Assembly (NCBI GenBank): GCA_903851225.1
Contig: CAINNT010000098.1
Span: forward strand, 1-7,922
Direction of reading: 5' to 3'
Origin: an uncultured Chloroflexota bacterium
GTDB taxonomy: Bacteria > Chloroflexota > Limnocylindria > Limnocylindrales > Limnocylindraceae
Length of the DNA stretch: 7,922 bases
Below, piece by piece: positions 1 to 6,003 of this stretch (position 1 is the stretch's first letter; every line of letters begins with the position of its first letter). The position numbers and the translations under genes were made by a program. The notes beneath the pieces are model-generated. The model did no database searches. It saw only the letters and a program-made list of their open reading frames with translations, and was not told where the DNA came from.

Positions 1-2
1 AG

Positions 3-458
3 TCACGCCGCTCGGTCGCCGGCTATCTCGATGCGATTCGGCGCAGCGAGGGAACCACGATGGTGCTCACCACGCACTACCTCGACGAGGTAGAGATCGC
101 CGATCAGGTCTGCATCATCGACCGCGGCAAGATCGTGGCCAACGGAACTCCGGCCGAACTGCGCGTTGGCACCGGCGTAACCCGCATTGAGCTGGAAGCC
201 GCGGACCGCGTCGCGCTTGGGGCTGAGATCGAGCGCCTCGGTCACACCCCGCAGGTCATCTCTGCCGGATTTGCCGTCGAGGTGAAGGGCGCCGAGACGG
301 CGCACGCACTCCTTCGCGACTTGAAGATGCCACTCACGCGATTTGAAGTTCGCAGTCCGAGCCTGGAAGATGCCTATCTGAAGATCGTTGCCGCCACCGC
401 CGACGATCGCGAAGAGTCGCCACTCGACGATGCGCCGCGACGGAGCTTCCGCCGATGA
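3..458 (+). CDS. ABC-2 exporter ATP-binding protein, C-terminal part (5' end outside window)
   Basis: This is the nucleotide-binding subunit of an ABC exporter; it would hydrolyse ATP at the cytoplasmic face to drive the permease encoded next. The reading frame is open from base 3, and the 151 residues visible start after the Walker B region. The H-loop is clear (LTTHYLDE, His at 75-77), followed by the usual strand with DRGKIVANGTPAEL. A C-terminal regulatory domain of about 95 residues ends in SPSLEDAYLKIV, typical of DrrA/CcmA-like ATPases paired with ABC-2 permeases. Walker A, Q-loop and signature motif lie upstream of the window. An internal ATG at 60 is not the start, because conserved sequence continues upstream of it. 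The stop overlaps the next start (ATGA, 455-458), so the two genes are translationally coupled. The substrate cannot be told from this fragment; drugs, lipids or polysaccharide precursors are all possible for the family. Confidence 0.93.
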   Translation, partial: SRRSVAGYLDAIRRSEGTTMVLTTHYLDEVEIADQVCIIDRGKIVANGTPAELRVGTGVTRIELEAADRVALGAEIERLGHTPQVISAGFAVEVKGAETAHALLRDLKMPLTRFEVRSPSLEDAYLKIVAATADDREESPLDDAPRRSFRR

Positions 459-1267
459 GCGCGCCGACCACCTACAGCGCAGCCTCGCGATTCAGCCTTC
501 GCCGCGAAGCGGCAGCCGCAGCGGCAATCGCCGCACGCGATGTCACCAAGCTTCTACGTGACCCAATCCGCCTCGTCGGCGGCCTCGTCTTCCCTGCGCT
601 CTTTATCGGGGTGCTCGGCGGGGCGTTCGCCTCAAACTTCGAGTCCCCCGGCATAGACCTGCTCCCATTCATCTTTGCAGGACAGCTTGCGCAGGGGGTC
701 TGGCAGTCGTCGGCGCTCGGCCTCGTCTCTATTCTCGAAGATCGCGAGAACGATTTCAGCCAGGAGATCTTCGTCGCGCCGATCGGTCGCCGCACCATCC
801 TCGCCGGCAAGATCCTTGGCGAGTCCCTCGTCGCCTTCCCGCAGGCATTTACCGTTATGGCCTTCGGCGTCATCCTCGGCATCCCGCTCACGCTGGCGCA
901 GGTATTCGCGATCATCCCTGCGCTGATCTTGGTGGCTATCTTCGGTGCCGCGTTCGGGGCACTGATCGTGAGCGTGTTGCCGAACCAGCGCTCGGCAAAC
1001 CTGCTCTTCCCATTCATCTTCCTGCCGCAGTTCTTCCTCGCCGGTGCGTTCAACCCAATCCGCAACCTGCCGTGGTACCTCGACATCGTCAGCCACATCG
1101 CGCCGCTCCGATACGCCGTCGACTTGATTCGCGGCGCCTACTACGGCTATCCAGACCCGGCTGTGCTCGCCGACCCCACGTGGACGGTGGTGGTCATTTC
1201 GGTAGCCACTGTCGTGATGCTCTCGATTGGCACGTTCCTCTTCGTTCGAAGCGAACGAAACCGCTAA
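455..1267 (+). CDS. ABC-2 type transporter permease
   Basis: This is the membrane subunit of the exporter, 270 residues, the usual length for the family. After a basic N-terminal stretch of about 38 residues there are about six hydrophobic segments (roughly 39-58, 69-93, 122-143, 149-174, 182-199, 243-264). Between segments 2 and 3 lies the family hallmark EDRENDFSQEIFVAPIGRR (95-113), the cytoplasmic coupling region that contacts the ATPase. The LPQFFLAGAFNPIRNLP stretch (190-206) and the following PLRYAVDLIRG are also typical of ABC-2 permeases. The ATG at 455 overlaps the stop of the ATPase gene by 4 bp, which supports both the start and a two-gene operon with one homodimeric permease. There is no U-tract terminator directly after the stop. 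Substrate unknown. Confidence 0.93.
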   Translation: MSAPTTYSAASRFSLRREAAAAAAIAARDVTKLLRDPIRLVGGLVFPALFIGVLGGAFASNFESPGIDLLPFIFAGQLAQGVWQSSALGLVSILEDRENDFSQEIFVAPIGRRTILAGKILGESLVAFPQAFTVMAFGVILGIPLTLAQVFAIIPALILVAIFGAAFGALIVSVLPNQRSANLLFPFIFLPQFFLAGAFNPIRNLPWYLDIVSHIAPLRYAVDLIRGAYYGYPDPAVLADPTWTVVVISVATVVMLSIGTFLFVRSERNR

Positions 1268-1389
1268 CACGCACGCAGCAGGGCGCTGCCTCATAGCCCG
1301 ACCACATCGACCGACCGCCCGCGCCTGACTCCCCACGCCACGCACGGTTGTGCTCGGAATCCGCAACCGTGCAGCTGGAATCACGCACG
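1268..1389 (+). repeat. Three direct copies of CACGCACG upstream of heliorhodopsin
   Basis: The 8-mer CACGCACG occurs at 1268-1275, 1339-1346 and 1382-1389. The second and third copies extend to 11-mers matching at 10 positions (CACGCACGGTT at 1339-1349, CACGCACGATT at 1382-1392) and are 43 bp apart, close to four helical turns. All three lie in the gap between the ABC permease and the heliorhodopsin gene. I noticed no further full copy when reading the window. They could be binding sites for a regulator; that is inference. Confidence 0.55.
1342..1372. repeat. Perfect 9-bp inverted repeat, possible operator or terminator hairpin
   Basis: GCACGGTTG (1342-1350) and CAACCGTGC (1364-1372) are exact reverse complements around a 13-nt spacer. 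No T-run follows, so it is not a standard intrinsic terminator for the ABC operon. Its left arm overlaps the second CACGCACG copy, and its centre lies about 35 bp upstream of the candidate -35 box for heliorhodopsin, a sensible place for a dimeric regulator to bind. Confidence 0.5.
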
Positions 1390-1391
1390 AT

Positions 1392-1421
1392 TTGAGCAAC
1401 TTGCAACCGCGCCGCTACCCT
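1392..1421 (+). promoter_or_regulatory. Candidate promoter of the heliorhodopsin gene
   Basis: TTGAGC (1392-1397) and TACCCT (1416-1421) are separated by 18 bp. This fits the loose TTGAnn / TAnnnT pattern of housekeeping promoters in GC-rich bacteria. Transcription would begin near 1428, giving a leader of about 45 nt. The 206-bp gap after the ABC operon supports an independent promoter here. The boxes are weak matches, so the exact position is uncertain. Confidence 0.35.
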
Positions 1422-1460
1422 GAGAACTACCAGGCTGAAGTCCAGTCTGCAAAAACGATT

Positions 1461-1467
1461 AGGGAGG
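1461..1467 (+). promoter_or_regulatory. Strong ribosome binding site of heliorhodopsin
   Basis: AGGGAGG lies 7 nt before the ATG at 1475. It is one of the best Shine-Dalgarno sequences in the window and fixes the long N-terminus of the heliorhodopsin as the real one. Confidence 0.85.
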
Positions 1468-1474
1468 AACCTTC

Positions 1475-2359
1475 ATGGCAACAGCCAAGAAGTCCGCGCC
1501 AAAGGGCGCGGCCGCCGTAAGCACCGGGGTAGCAACAACGTTTGCCGCCATTCCGGCCGCCCGAGCGAAGCAGCTCTTCAACTGGAACCGTGCGCTGGTC
1601 GTCCTGCACGGCATCCAGGCAGCCATCATTTGGTGGATCAGCCCAACCGACGCGCTCGTGCGATTCGAGGGCACGTATCCAGTATCCAAGATCGTCGACG
1701 GCCAGTTCGCCGGACTGGAGTCGGCGAAGGAGCTGTTGATCAGCTTCCCCCTTGCGTATCTGGTCGCCGCATTCTTCCTCCTCTCGGCACTCGCGCACTT
1801 CCTGGTTGCCTTCCCGCTCCGCAAGCGCTACGAAGGGTGGCTTGCGCGCGAGTTCAACCCGATGCGCTGGGCTGAGTACGCATTGAGCTCGACGCTCATG
1901 ATTCTCGGCATCGCGTCGCTCAGCTTCGTCACCGACGCTGGCGCGCTGATCGCGATCGCCGTGTGCAACGCCTCCATGAACCTCTTCGGTTGGTCGATGG
2001 AAGAGGCGAACATCGGCCGCAAGAACGTGCAGTGGAGCCACTACATCTTTGGCTGCATCGCCGGCATCGCACCATGGCTCGCGCTCTTCACCTCGGTTGG
2101 CCTTTCGCTGGCTAACTGGCCTACGGGCGTTGGGCCGAACGGTCGCAGCCTCGAAGAGTTCAAGCCAGTGCTCATTGCGATCTATGTAAGCCTCTTCATC
2201 AGCTTCAACATCTTTGCAGTGAACATGGTGTTGCAGCGCTTGAAGGTTGGAAAGTGGGTTGACTACCTTCACGGTGAACGCAGCTACATGATCCTTTCGC
2301 TCGTCGCGAAGACGCTGCTCGCATGGCAGGTTTGGACCGGGGTGTTCATGCCCGCCTGA
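1475..2359 (+). CDS. Heliorhodopsin (retinal-binding seven-helix photoreceptor)
   Basis: A membrane photoreceptor that binds retinal through a Schiff base. Heliorhodopsins sit inverted in the membrane (N-terminus inside) compared with type-1 rhodopsins, and most do not pump ions. The 294 residues form seven hydrophobic helices (roughly 36-56, 87-114, 129-152, 154-175, 187-210, 229-254, 269-292). Signature residues are in place: H45 and Q48 in helix 1, S104 and H108 in helix 2, RWAEY with counter-ion E134 in helix 3, the NASMNLFGWSMEEAN motif in helix 4, and ILSLVAKTLLAWQV in helix 7 with S275 and retinal lysine K279 (codon 2309-2311). These match H23, Q26, S76, H80, E107, S237 and K241 of the reference protein 48C12. 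An Ala/Lys-rich tail of about 35 residues precedes helix 1, making the protein longer than 48C12 (about 253). It appears monocistronic, with its own ribosome binding site and a strong terminator. Its partner or signal is unknown. Confidence 0.97.
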   Translation: MATAKKSAPKGAAAVSTGVATTFAAIPAARAKQLFNWNRALVVLHGIQAAIIWWISPTDALVRFEGTYPVSKIVDGQFAGLESAKELLISFPLAYLVAAFFLLSALAHFLVAFPLRKRYEGWLAREFNPMRWAEYALSSTLMILGIASLSFVTDAGALIAIAVCNASMNLFGWSMEEANIGRKNVQWSHYIFGCIAGIAPWLALFTSVGLSLANWPTGVGPNGRSLEEFKPVLIAIYVSLFISFNIFAVNMVLQRLKVGKWVDYLHGERSYMILSLVAKTLLAWQVWTGVFMPA

Positions 2360-2383
2360 TCGGCTCGCACAGAACCTCAATGG

Positions 2384-2420
2384 CGAACCCCCCTCCAGCG
2401 CGGAGGGGGGTTCGTTTTCT
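2384..2420 (+). terminator. Very strong rho-independent terminator after heliorhodopsin
   Basis: A 13-bp perfect stem (2384-2396 with 2402-2414; CGAACCCCCCTCC against GGAGGGGGGTTCG) closes a 5-nt loop and is followed by TTTTCT. It starts 24 bp after the heliorhodopsin stop and isolates that gene from the tryptophan dioxygenase gene downstream. Confidence 0.93.
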
Positions 2421-2424
2421 CTCC

Positions 2425-2438
2425 TGGAGGCGTACGAT
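2425..2438 (+). promoter_or_regulatory. Start region of tryptophan dioxygenase: TGGAGG and a possible -10 box
   Basis: TGGAGG (2425-2430) lies 14 nt before the ATG at 2445, longer than ideal for a ribosome binding site. No in-frame start codon lies between them. TACGAT (2433-2438) has the TAnnnT form of a -10 box and lies 6 nt before the ATG. If used, it would give a leaderless or nearly leaderless mRNA. No convincing -35 box is seen upstream, where the terminator hairpin sits. Confidence 0.35.
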
Positions 2439-2444
2439 ACGACG

Positions 2445-3248
2445 ATGAGCAACGACAACAGAGAGAGCGCCGCTGCCGGCCTCACCTACGCGGGATACCT
2501 GGCGTTAGACGAGCTGCTCGCCCTGCAGCGTCCGCGATCTGATGAGCACGACGAGCTGCTCTTCATCACGATCCACCAAACCTATGAGCTGTGGTTCAAG
2601 CAGATCATGCACGAGCTTCGTGGCGCCATGAGCGCCCTTGAGCGAGATGAGATCTCTCGGGCGGCACACCGGCTGAGCCGGGTTCGTCACATCCTGAAGA
2701 TTGCGGTTGCGCAGGTAGATATCCTCGAGACGCTCACCCCGCTCGAGTTTGCGGCATTCCGCAGTCGACTTGCAACTTCGAGCGGCTTTGAGTCGGCACA
2801 GTTTCGCGAGCTCGAGGCGCTTCTCGGAGTGCGCAATCCTCGGTTGGCCGACCTCTTGCCAGACCAGGCAGCCCGCGAAAAAATTCACGTCACGATGCGA
2901 AGTCCCAGCCTTTGGGATACGACACTTCGGTGGCTCGCTGCGCGGGGCTATGAGATTCCGGATGCTGTGCTCAACCGAGATGTCTCACAGCCGTATGAAG
3001 AGAGTGGCGCTGTCCAAGAGACACTCCTCGGTATCTACCGGGAGGGTGGTGAAGAGGCAAATCTTCTGGAGCAGCTCGTGGATATAGACGAAGGAGTACA
3101 GGAGTGGCGCTACCGCCACGTAAAGATGGTCGAGCGAACCATTGGACGAAAGTCTGGGACCGGTGGGTCTACTGGCGTTGAGTACCTGGCGGCGAGCCTC
3201 CGCCGATCTCTCTTCCCCGACCTCTGGGCGATTCGCGACCGAATGTAG
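2445..3248 (+). CDS. kynA: Tryptophan 2,3-dioxygenase
   Basis: A cytosolic haem enzyme that inserts O2 into the indole ring of L-tryptophan to give N-formylkynurenine, the first step of the kynurenine pathway. The 267 residues span the whole family fold, slightly shorter than the Xanthomonas enzyme (298). Family motifs are LTYAGYLALDELLALQ (13-28), FITIHQTYELWFKQ (40-53) with the distal F40 and substrate-binding H44, FRSRLATSSGFES (105-117) with R106, which binds the substrate carboxylate, EWRYRHVKMVERTIG (220-234) with proximal haem ligand H225, and GTGGSTG (238-244), which contacts substrate. All key residues are intact, so activity is expected. It converges on kynureninase, with stop codons 9 bp apart, and is cut off from heliorhodopsin by a terminator, so it is probably transcribed alone. 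The pathway partners are on the opposite strand just downstream. Confidence 0.97.
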   Translation: MSNDNRESAAAGLTYAGYLALDELLALQRPRSDEHDELLFITIHQTYELWFKQIMHELRGAMSALERDEISRAAHRLSRVRHILKIAVAQVDILETLTPLEFAAFRSRLATSSGFESAQFRELEALLGVRNPRLADLLPDQAAREKIHVTMRSPSLWDTTLRWLAARGYEIPDAVLNRDVSQPYEESGAVQETLLGIYREGGEEANLLEQLVDIDEGVQEWRYRHVKMVERTIGRKSGTGGSTGVEYLAASLRRSLFPDLWAIRDRM

Positions 3249-3257
3249 CGAAGCGCG

Positions 3258-4493
3258 TCAGGTGACAGTTCGCTTTGCGGCGAACTGTGGCTGTCGCCAG
3301 GTCTCCGTGCGCAGGATCTCGGCCAGGATCTCCACCGCACGATCGATGTCGGCGAAACTCACATAGAGGGGCGAGAAGCCGAATCGAAGAATGTTCGGAG
3401 CACGAAAATCTCCGATGACACCGCGACTGATCAGCGCCTGCATGATGCGATACCCCTCGTCGTGGGTGAAGGAGACTTGCCCTCCACGCTCCCCGCTGGC
3501 ACGAGGCGAGAGCAAGGCGAGGCCGTACCCGCTACAAGATCGCTCGACTCCCGCGATGAATCGCTCCGTTTGCATCACGGACTTCTTCCGTACCTCGCGC
3601 ATGGAAACGCCTTCCCAAACGTTGAGCGCTTCGTCAAGTGCGGCGAGGCTGAGCACTTGCTGCGTCCCGGTCAAGAATCGCTGGATACCGGACGCGGCCT
3701 CGAAATCGGGCACAAACGCAAAGGGGTCCTTGTGCCCGAACCAGCCAGAGAGCGGCTGTTCGGCAACCTTGACCAGCTCTGGCGAAACCCAGGTAAACGA
3801 TGGCGCGCCTGGGCCGCCATTGAGGTATTTGTAGCCGCAACCGATGGCGAAGTCCGCGCCGTCACGATCGATATCAAGATCTAGGATTCCCGTGGAGTGC
3901 GAGAGGTCCCAGACGGTCAGCGCGCCAGCTTCATGCGCTGCGGTACTCAGCCCACGCATGTCTCGAATGCGTCCCGTTCGATAGTCAACGTGCGTCAACA
4001 TCAACACCCCGGCGCCGCGCAATGAATCTTCCGGGGATTCACCCTCGTTCCAAAATCGAATCTCTAGGTCGGGCATGAGTTGACGTAGGCCCTCAAGAAT
4101 GTAGAGATCAGTTGGAAAGTTCCCTCGTTCGGTGACAACTATCTGACGATCGGGTCGCAGGCGCACCGCTGCGGCGAGCACCCGAAAGAGTGAAACAGAG
4201 GTTGAGTCGCCGACGACGACCTCGCCGGCTCCAACGCCGAGGAGTGGCGCAATTCGATCACCAACATGCCGAGGAAGCTCATACCAATTCGCCTCGTTCC
4301 AGCTGCGTATGAGTCGGTTGCCCCACTCGTGCCGTATGACTTGGTCGAGTCGCTCCGCAAGGCCAACCGGAAGGGCGCCGAGAGAGTTGCCGTCGAGATA
4401 GATCACACCCTCGGGGAGCGAGAATCGGCTGCGAACCGGTGCGAGGGGGTCCGCCGCGTCCAACTCCGCCGCTGAAGGTGTCTCGTTGGTCAT
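3258..4493 (-). CDS. kynU: Kynureninase
   Basis: A cytosolic PLP enzyme that cleaves L-kynurenine to anthranilate and L-alanine. The 411 residues match the usual length of about 415. The N-terminal YLDGNSLGALP (32-42) is a family signature. PLP-site residues follow in order: S97 and T98 in the GDSTSVSLFR segment, F126 and D129 in NFPTDLY, D196 and H199 in WDLSHSTG, and Y221 with Schiff-base lysine K222 in GCGYKYLNGGPGAP. These correspond to D132, D201, H204, Y226 and K227 of the Pseudomonas enzyme. The C-terminal domain contains RFGFSPLYVSF (370-380). It lies 12 nt after the stop of the formamidase gene on the same strand. No Shine-Dalgarno sequence is visible before the ATG; instead the start codon sits in one arm of an inverted repeat, which suggests translational coupling. 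With no 3-hydroxylase in view, the likely product is anthranilate. Confidence 0.98.
   Translation of the reverse strand: MTNETPSAAELDAADPLAPVRSRFSLPEGVIYLDGNSLGALPVGLAERLDQVIRHEWGNRLIRSWNEANWYELPRHVGDRIAPLLGVGAGEVVVGDSTSVSLFRVLAAAVRLRPDRQIVVTERGNFPTDLYILEGLRQLMPDLEIRFWNEGESPEDSLRGAGVLMLTHVDYRTGRIRDMRGLSTAAHEAGALTVWDLSHSTGILDLDIDRDGADFAIGCGYKYLNGGPGAPSFTWVSPELVKVAEQPLSGWFGHKDPFAFVPDFEAASGIQRFLTGTQQVLSLAALDEALNVWEGVSMREVRKKSVMQTERFIAGVERSCSGYGLALLSPRASGERGGQVSFTHDEGYRIMQALISRGVIGDFRAPNILRFGFSPLYVSFADIDRAVEILAEILRTETWRQPQFAAKRTVT
3265..3288. repeat. Hairpin at the convergent 3' ends of kynA and kynU
   Basis: ACAGTTCGC (3265-3273) and GCGAACTGT (3280-3288) form a perfect 9-bp stem with a 6-nt loop inside the last codons of kynureninase, 16 bp past the kynA stop. 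An overlapping alternative pairing joins GGTGACAG (3261-3268) with CTGTCGCC (3292-3299). No T-run follows on either strand, so it is at best a non-canonical bidirectional stop or an RNA-stabilising structure. Confidence 0.45.
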
Positions 4494-4510
4494 GAGACTA
4501 TGGTCTCATG
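4491..4510 (-). promoter_or_regulatory. Inverted repeat spanning the formamidase stop and the kynU start
   Basis: CATGAGAC (4491-4498) and GTCTCATG (4503-4510) are exact reverse complements around a 4-nt loop. In the - strand mRNA the 5' arm contains the formamidase UGA (4508-4506) and the 3' arm ends in the kynU AUG (4493-4491). A ribosome terminating on the formamidase would open the stem, so the structure could couple translation of the two genes. It could also be a DNA operator. The repeat is seen directly; its role is inferred. Confidence 0.55.
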
Positions 4511-5372
4511 AACGGGCCGCGGCGAGTAGGTCCGCGAGATCTCGTTGAAGCGAGCCGCCCGGCGTGTCCAACTCGTTGAGGAGATCGAAATGGTCACGGC
4601 CCGGCACGACGGCCAGGTTCACCTGCGTTGCGCCGGACCATCGATCAGCCAGTTCCGCCGACTGTCGATGAAACTCCGATGGCTCAAGCTCGCCTACGCG
4701 AAGGGTGACCGGAATATTTCGCGCAGGCGGACGGTAGTGCGGCGAGAGCCTCTGGGCATCGCTGGTCGTCATGCGAACCACATCGTTGACATAGCTCTCT
4801 GAGATGGGGCGAAGGTCAAATGCGCCACCAATGAGGAGGAGCCCGGCAACGCTCTCGCGAACGTTCGCGGGAGCGATGTCGGTGACCAGCGCTGCCGTCA
4901 GGTGGGCACCGGCAGAATGCCCGCCAACGAAGATCCGATTGGGATCACAGCCGAGTTCGGTCGCGTGGTCCACCACGTACCGTACTGCCGATGCGGCCTC
5001 ATCAACGATCTCCGAAAGTGTTGCCTCAGGGGCAAGTGAGTAACCCACTGCCACATGATTTGCGCCGAGATCCGAAACGGCTCGTGCGTACCGTGCGCCA
5101 TCGTCGATGGTGCCCTCTTGCCACCATCCACCATGGAACATCACAAACGCTGGCAGTGCCGGTTCGCCAGATCCGAAGAGCTCGATGCGATTCGCAGGCT
5201 TCAATCCGTACGAGAGGTTCCGATACACCCCGTGGGCACTGAAGTGTTCTCGAGCCTCGGACGCTTTCACGCGCCCCGCTTGCATGCTCCCTACGGCATC
5301 GCGAGCCGTTCGGCTCGGTGAATATTCGGCATCAAGCCAACGACGCCGATCACCCTCGCTGATCTCAGGCAT
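4506..5372 (-). CDS. Alpha/beta hydrolase, probable N-formylkynurenine formamidase
   Basis: This probably hydrolyses N-formylkynurenine to kynurenine and formate, joining the steps of KynA and KynU. From the ATG at 5372 it has 288 residues. The oxyanion-hole motif HGGWWQEG (80-87), nucleophile elbow GHSAGAH (151-157, Ser153) and catalytic His in PGRDHFD (His261) place it in the arylformamidase (AFMID-like) branch of alpha/beta hydrolases. It is not the metal-dependent KynB cyclase family, so the kynB symbol is withheld. The triad acid appears to be Glu230 in GELEPSEFHRQS. The frame stays open upstream to 5513, but that extension overlaps the oxidase subunit III gene and is low-complexity Ser/Arg sequence. 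The ATG at 5372 has AGGAGG 11 nt upstream, so I chose it. It begins 25 nt after the subunit III stop and kynU follows after 12 nt. The substrate assignment rests partly on these neighbours. Confidence 0.86.
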   Translation of the reverse strand: MPEISEGDRRRWLDAEYSPSRTARDAVGSMQAGRVKASEAREHFSAHGVYRNLSYGLKPANRIELFGSGEPALPAFVMFHGGWWQEGTIDDGARYARAVSDLGANHVAVGYSLAPEATLSEIVDEAASAVRYVVDHATELGCDPNRIFVGGHSAGAHLTAALVTDIAPANVRESVAGLLLIGGAFDLRPISESYVNDVVRMTTSDAQRLSPHYRPPARNIPVTLRVGELEPSEFHRQSAELADRWSGATQVNLAVVPGRDHFDLLNELDTPGGSLQRDLADLLAAARS

Positions 5373-5383
5373 CGGCTGTGTAG

Positions 5384-5389
5384 CCTCCT
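5384..5389 (-). promoter_or_regulatory. Ribosome binding site of the formamidase
   Basis: On the - strand AGGAGG lies 11 nt before the ATG at 5372 and 8 nt after the subunit III stop. It decides the start of the formamidase against the longer upstream frame. No terminator or clear promoter fits in the 25-bp gap, so read-through from the oxidase genes is likely. Confidence 0.75.
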
Positions 5390-5397
5390 GGCGTGTT

Positions 5398-6003
5398 CTA
5401 GATGAAGTAGAGCAACGCGAAGAGCAGGATCCAGACAACGTCGACGAAGTGCCAATAGATCGAGGTCGCCTCGACCATGTCGTGATGCTCGGCCGAGAAC
5501 TGGCCAAGGCCACCGCGATACAGGCAGACCGCCAGCATCAGCACGCCGCCAAGCACGTGTGCGCCGTGGAATCCGGTGAGCACATAGAAGGTGCTGCCGA
5601 ACACGCCGTCGGAGATGCCGAAGCCAAGTTGCGTGTAGTCGTACACCTGGCCGATGAGGAAGATCACGCCGAGCGCCACGGTCATCGCCAACGCGCGATT
5701 CATCCCTTGGCGGTCACCCTTGCGAATGCGCCACACGGCGAACTGGCAGGTGACGGAGCTGAGCACGAGCAGGGCGGTCATGATCCCGGGGAAGAGCGCC
5801 TCACTGTGCAGTTCAAACGCGGGATTCCCCTCAGGTGGCCAGACCCCCGTTGCAGTTCGCAGGTTGAAGTAGGCGGCGAAGAGTCCCGCAAAGAACATGA
5901 TCTCCGAGACGATGAAGAGGAGCATCCCGAGAACGGGATTGCCGAGACCCTTCTTGCCATGCGCCGCGCCGTGCGCGCCGACAGTGACCGCGCCTTCGCT
6001 CAT
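5398..6003 (-). CDS. ctaE: Cytochrome c oxidase subunit III
   Basis: A membrane subunit of the haem-copper oxidase without redox centres; it stabilises subunit I and its proton uptake. The 201 residues form five helices (roughly 22-47, 71-92, 103-124, 137-162, 181-201). This is the short five-helix form common in Gram-positive and related bacteria, lacking the first two helices of the mitochondrial and proteobacterial protein. Family motifs are present: LFIVSEIMFFAGLFAAYF (29-46) with the membrane-buried E34, TGFHGAHVLGG (143-153) and YWHFVDVVWILLF (183-195). The ATG overlaps the stop of subunit I by 4 bp (ATGA, 6003-6000), which fixes the start and implies coupled translation. The first 20 residues are Gly/His/Ala-rich and probably cytoplasmic. 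Confidence 0.97.
   Translation of the reverse strand: MSEGAVTVGAHGAAHGKKGLGNPVLGMLLFIVSEIMFFAGLFAAYFNLRTATGVWPPEGNPAFELHSEALFPGIMTALLVLSSVTCQFAVWRIRKGDRQGMNRALAMTVALGVIFLIGQVYDYTQLGFGISDGVFGSTFYVLTGFHGAHVLGGVLMLAVCLYRGGLGQFSAEHHDMVEATSIYWHFVDVVWILLFALLYFI

Noticed and set aside
1342..1372. Inverted repeat as an intrinsic terminator of the ABC operon
   Set aside because: No T-run follows the stem on the + strand and it lies 74 bp beyond the permease stop, so it is kept only as a possible operator or processed RNA structure.
632..1399. Open frame on the - strand (255 codons) opposite the ABC permease
   Set aside because: Charged, low-information product opposite a clear membrane protein gene; no supporting signal.
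1475..2359. Reading the seven-helix protein as a proton-pumping type-1 rhodopsin
   Set aside because: Helix 3 has RWAEY rather than an RxxxDTE or NDQ-type motif, and the helix 4 and helix 7 sequences match heliorhodopsins.
1427..2485. Long open frame on the - strand (352 codons) opposite heliorhodopsin
   Set aside because: It is rich in Glu, Arg, Asp and His in the manner of a GC-biased antisense shadow, has no recognisable domain, and lies fully over the well-supported heliorhodopsin gene.
5373..5513. N-terminal extension of the formamidase reading frame
   Set aside because: The added 47 residues are Ser/Arg/Thr-rich, overlap the conserved C-terminus of subunit III, and the internal ATG at 5372 has AGGAGG in front of it.
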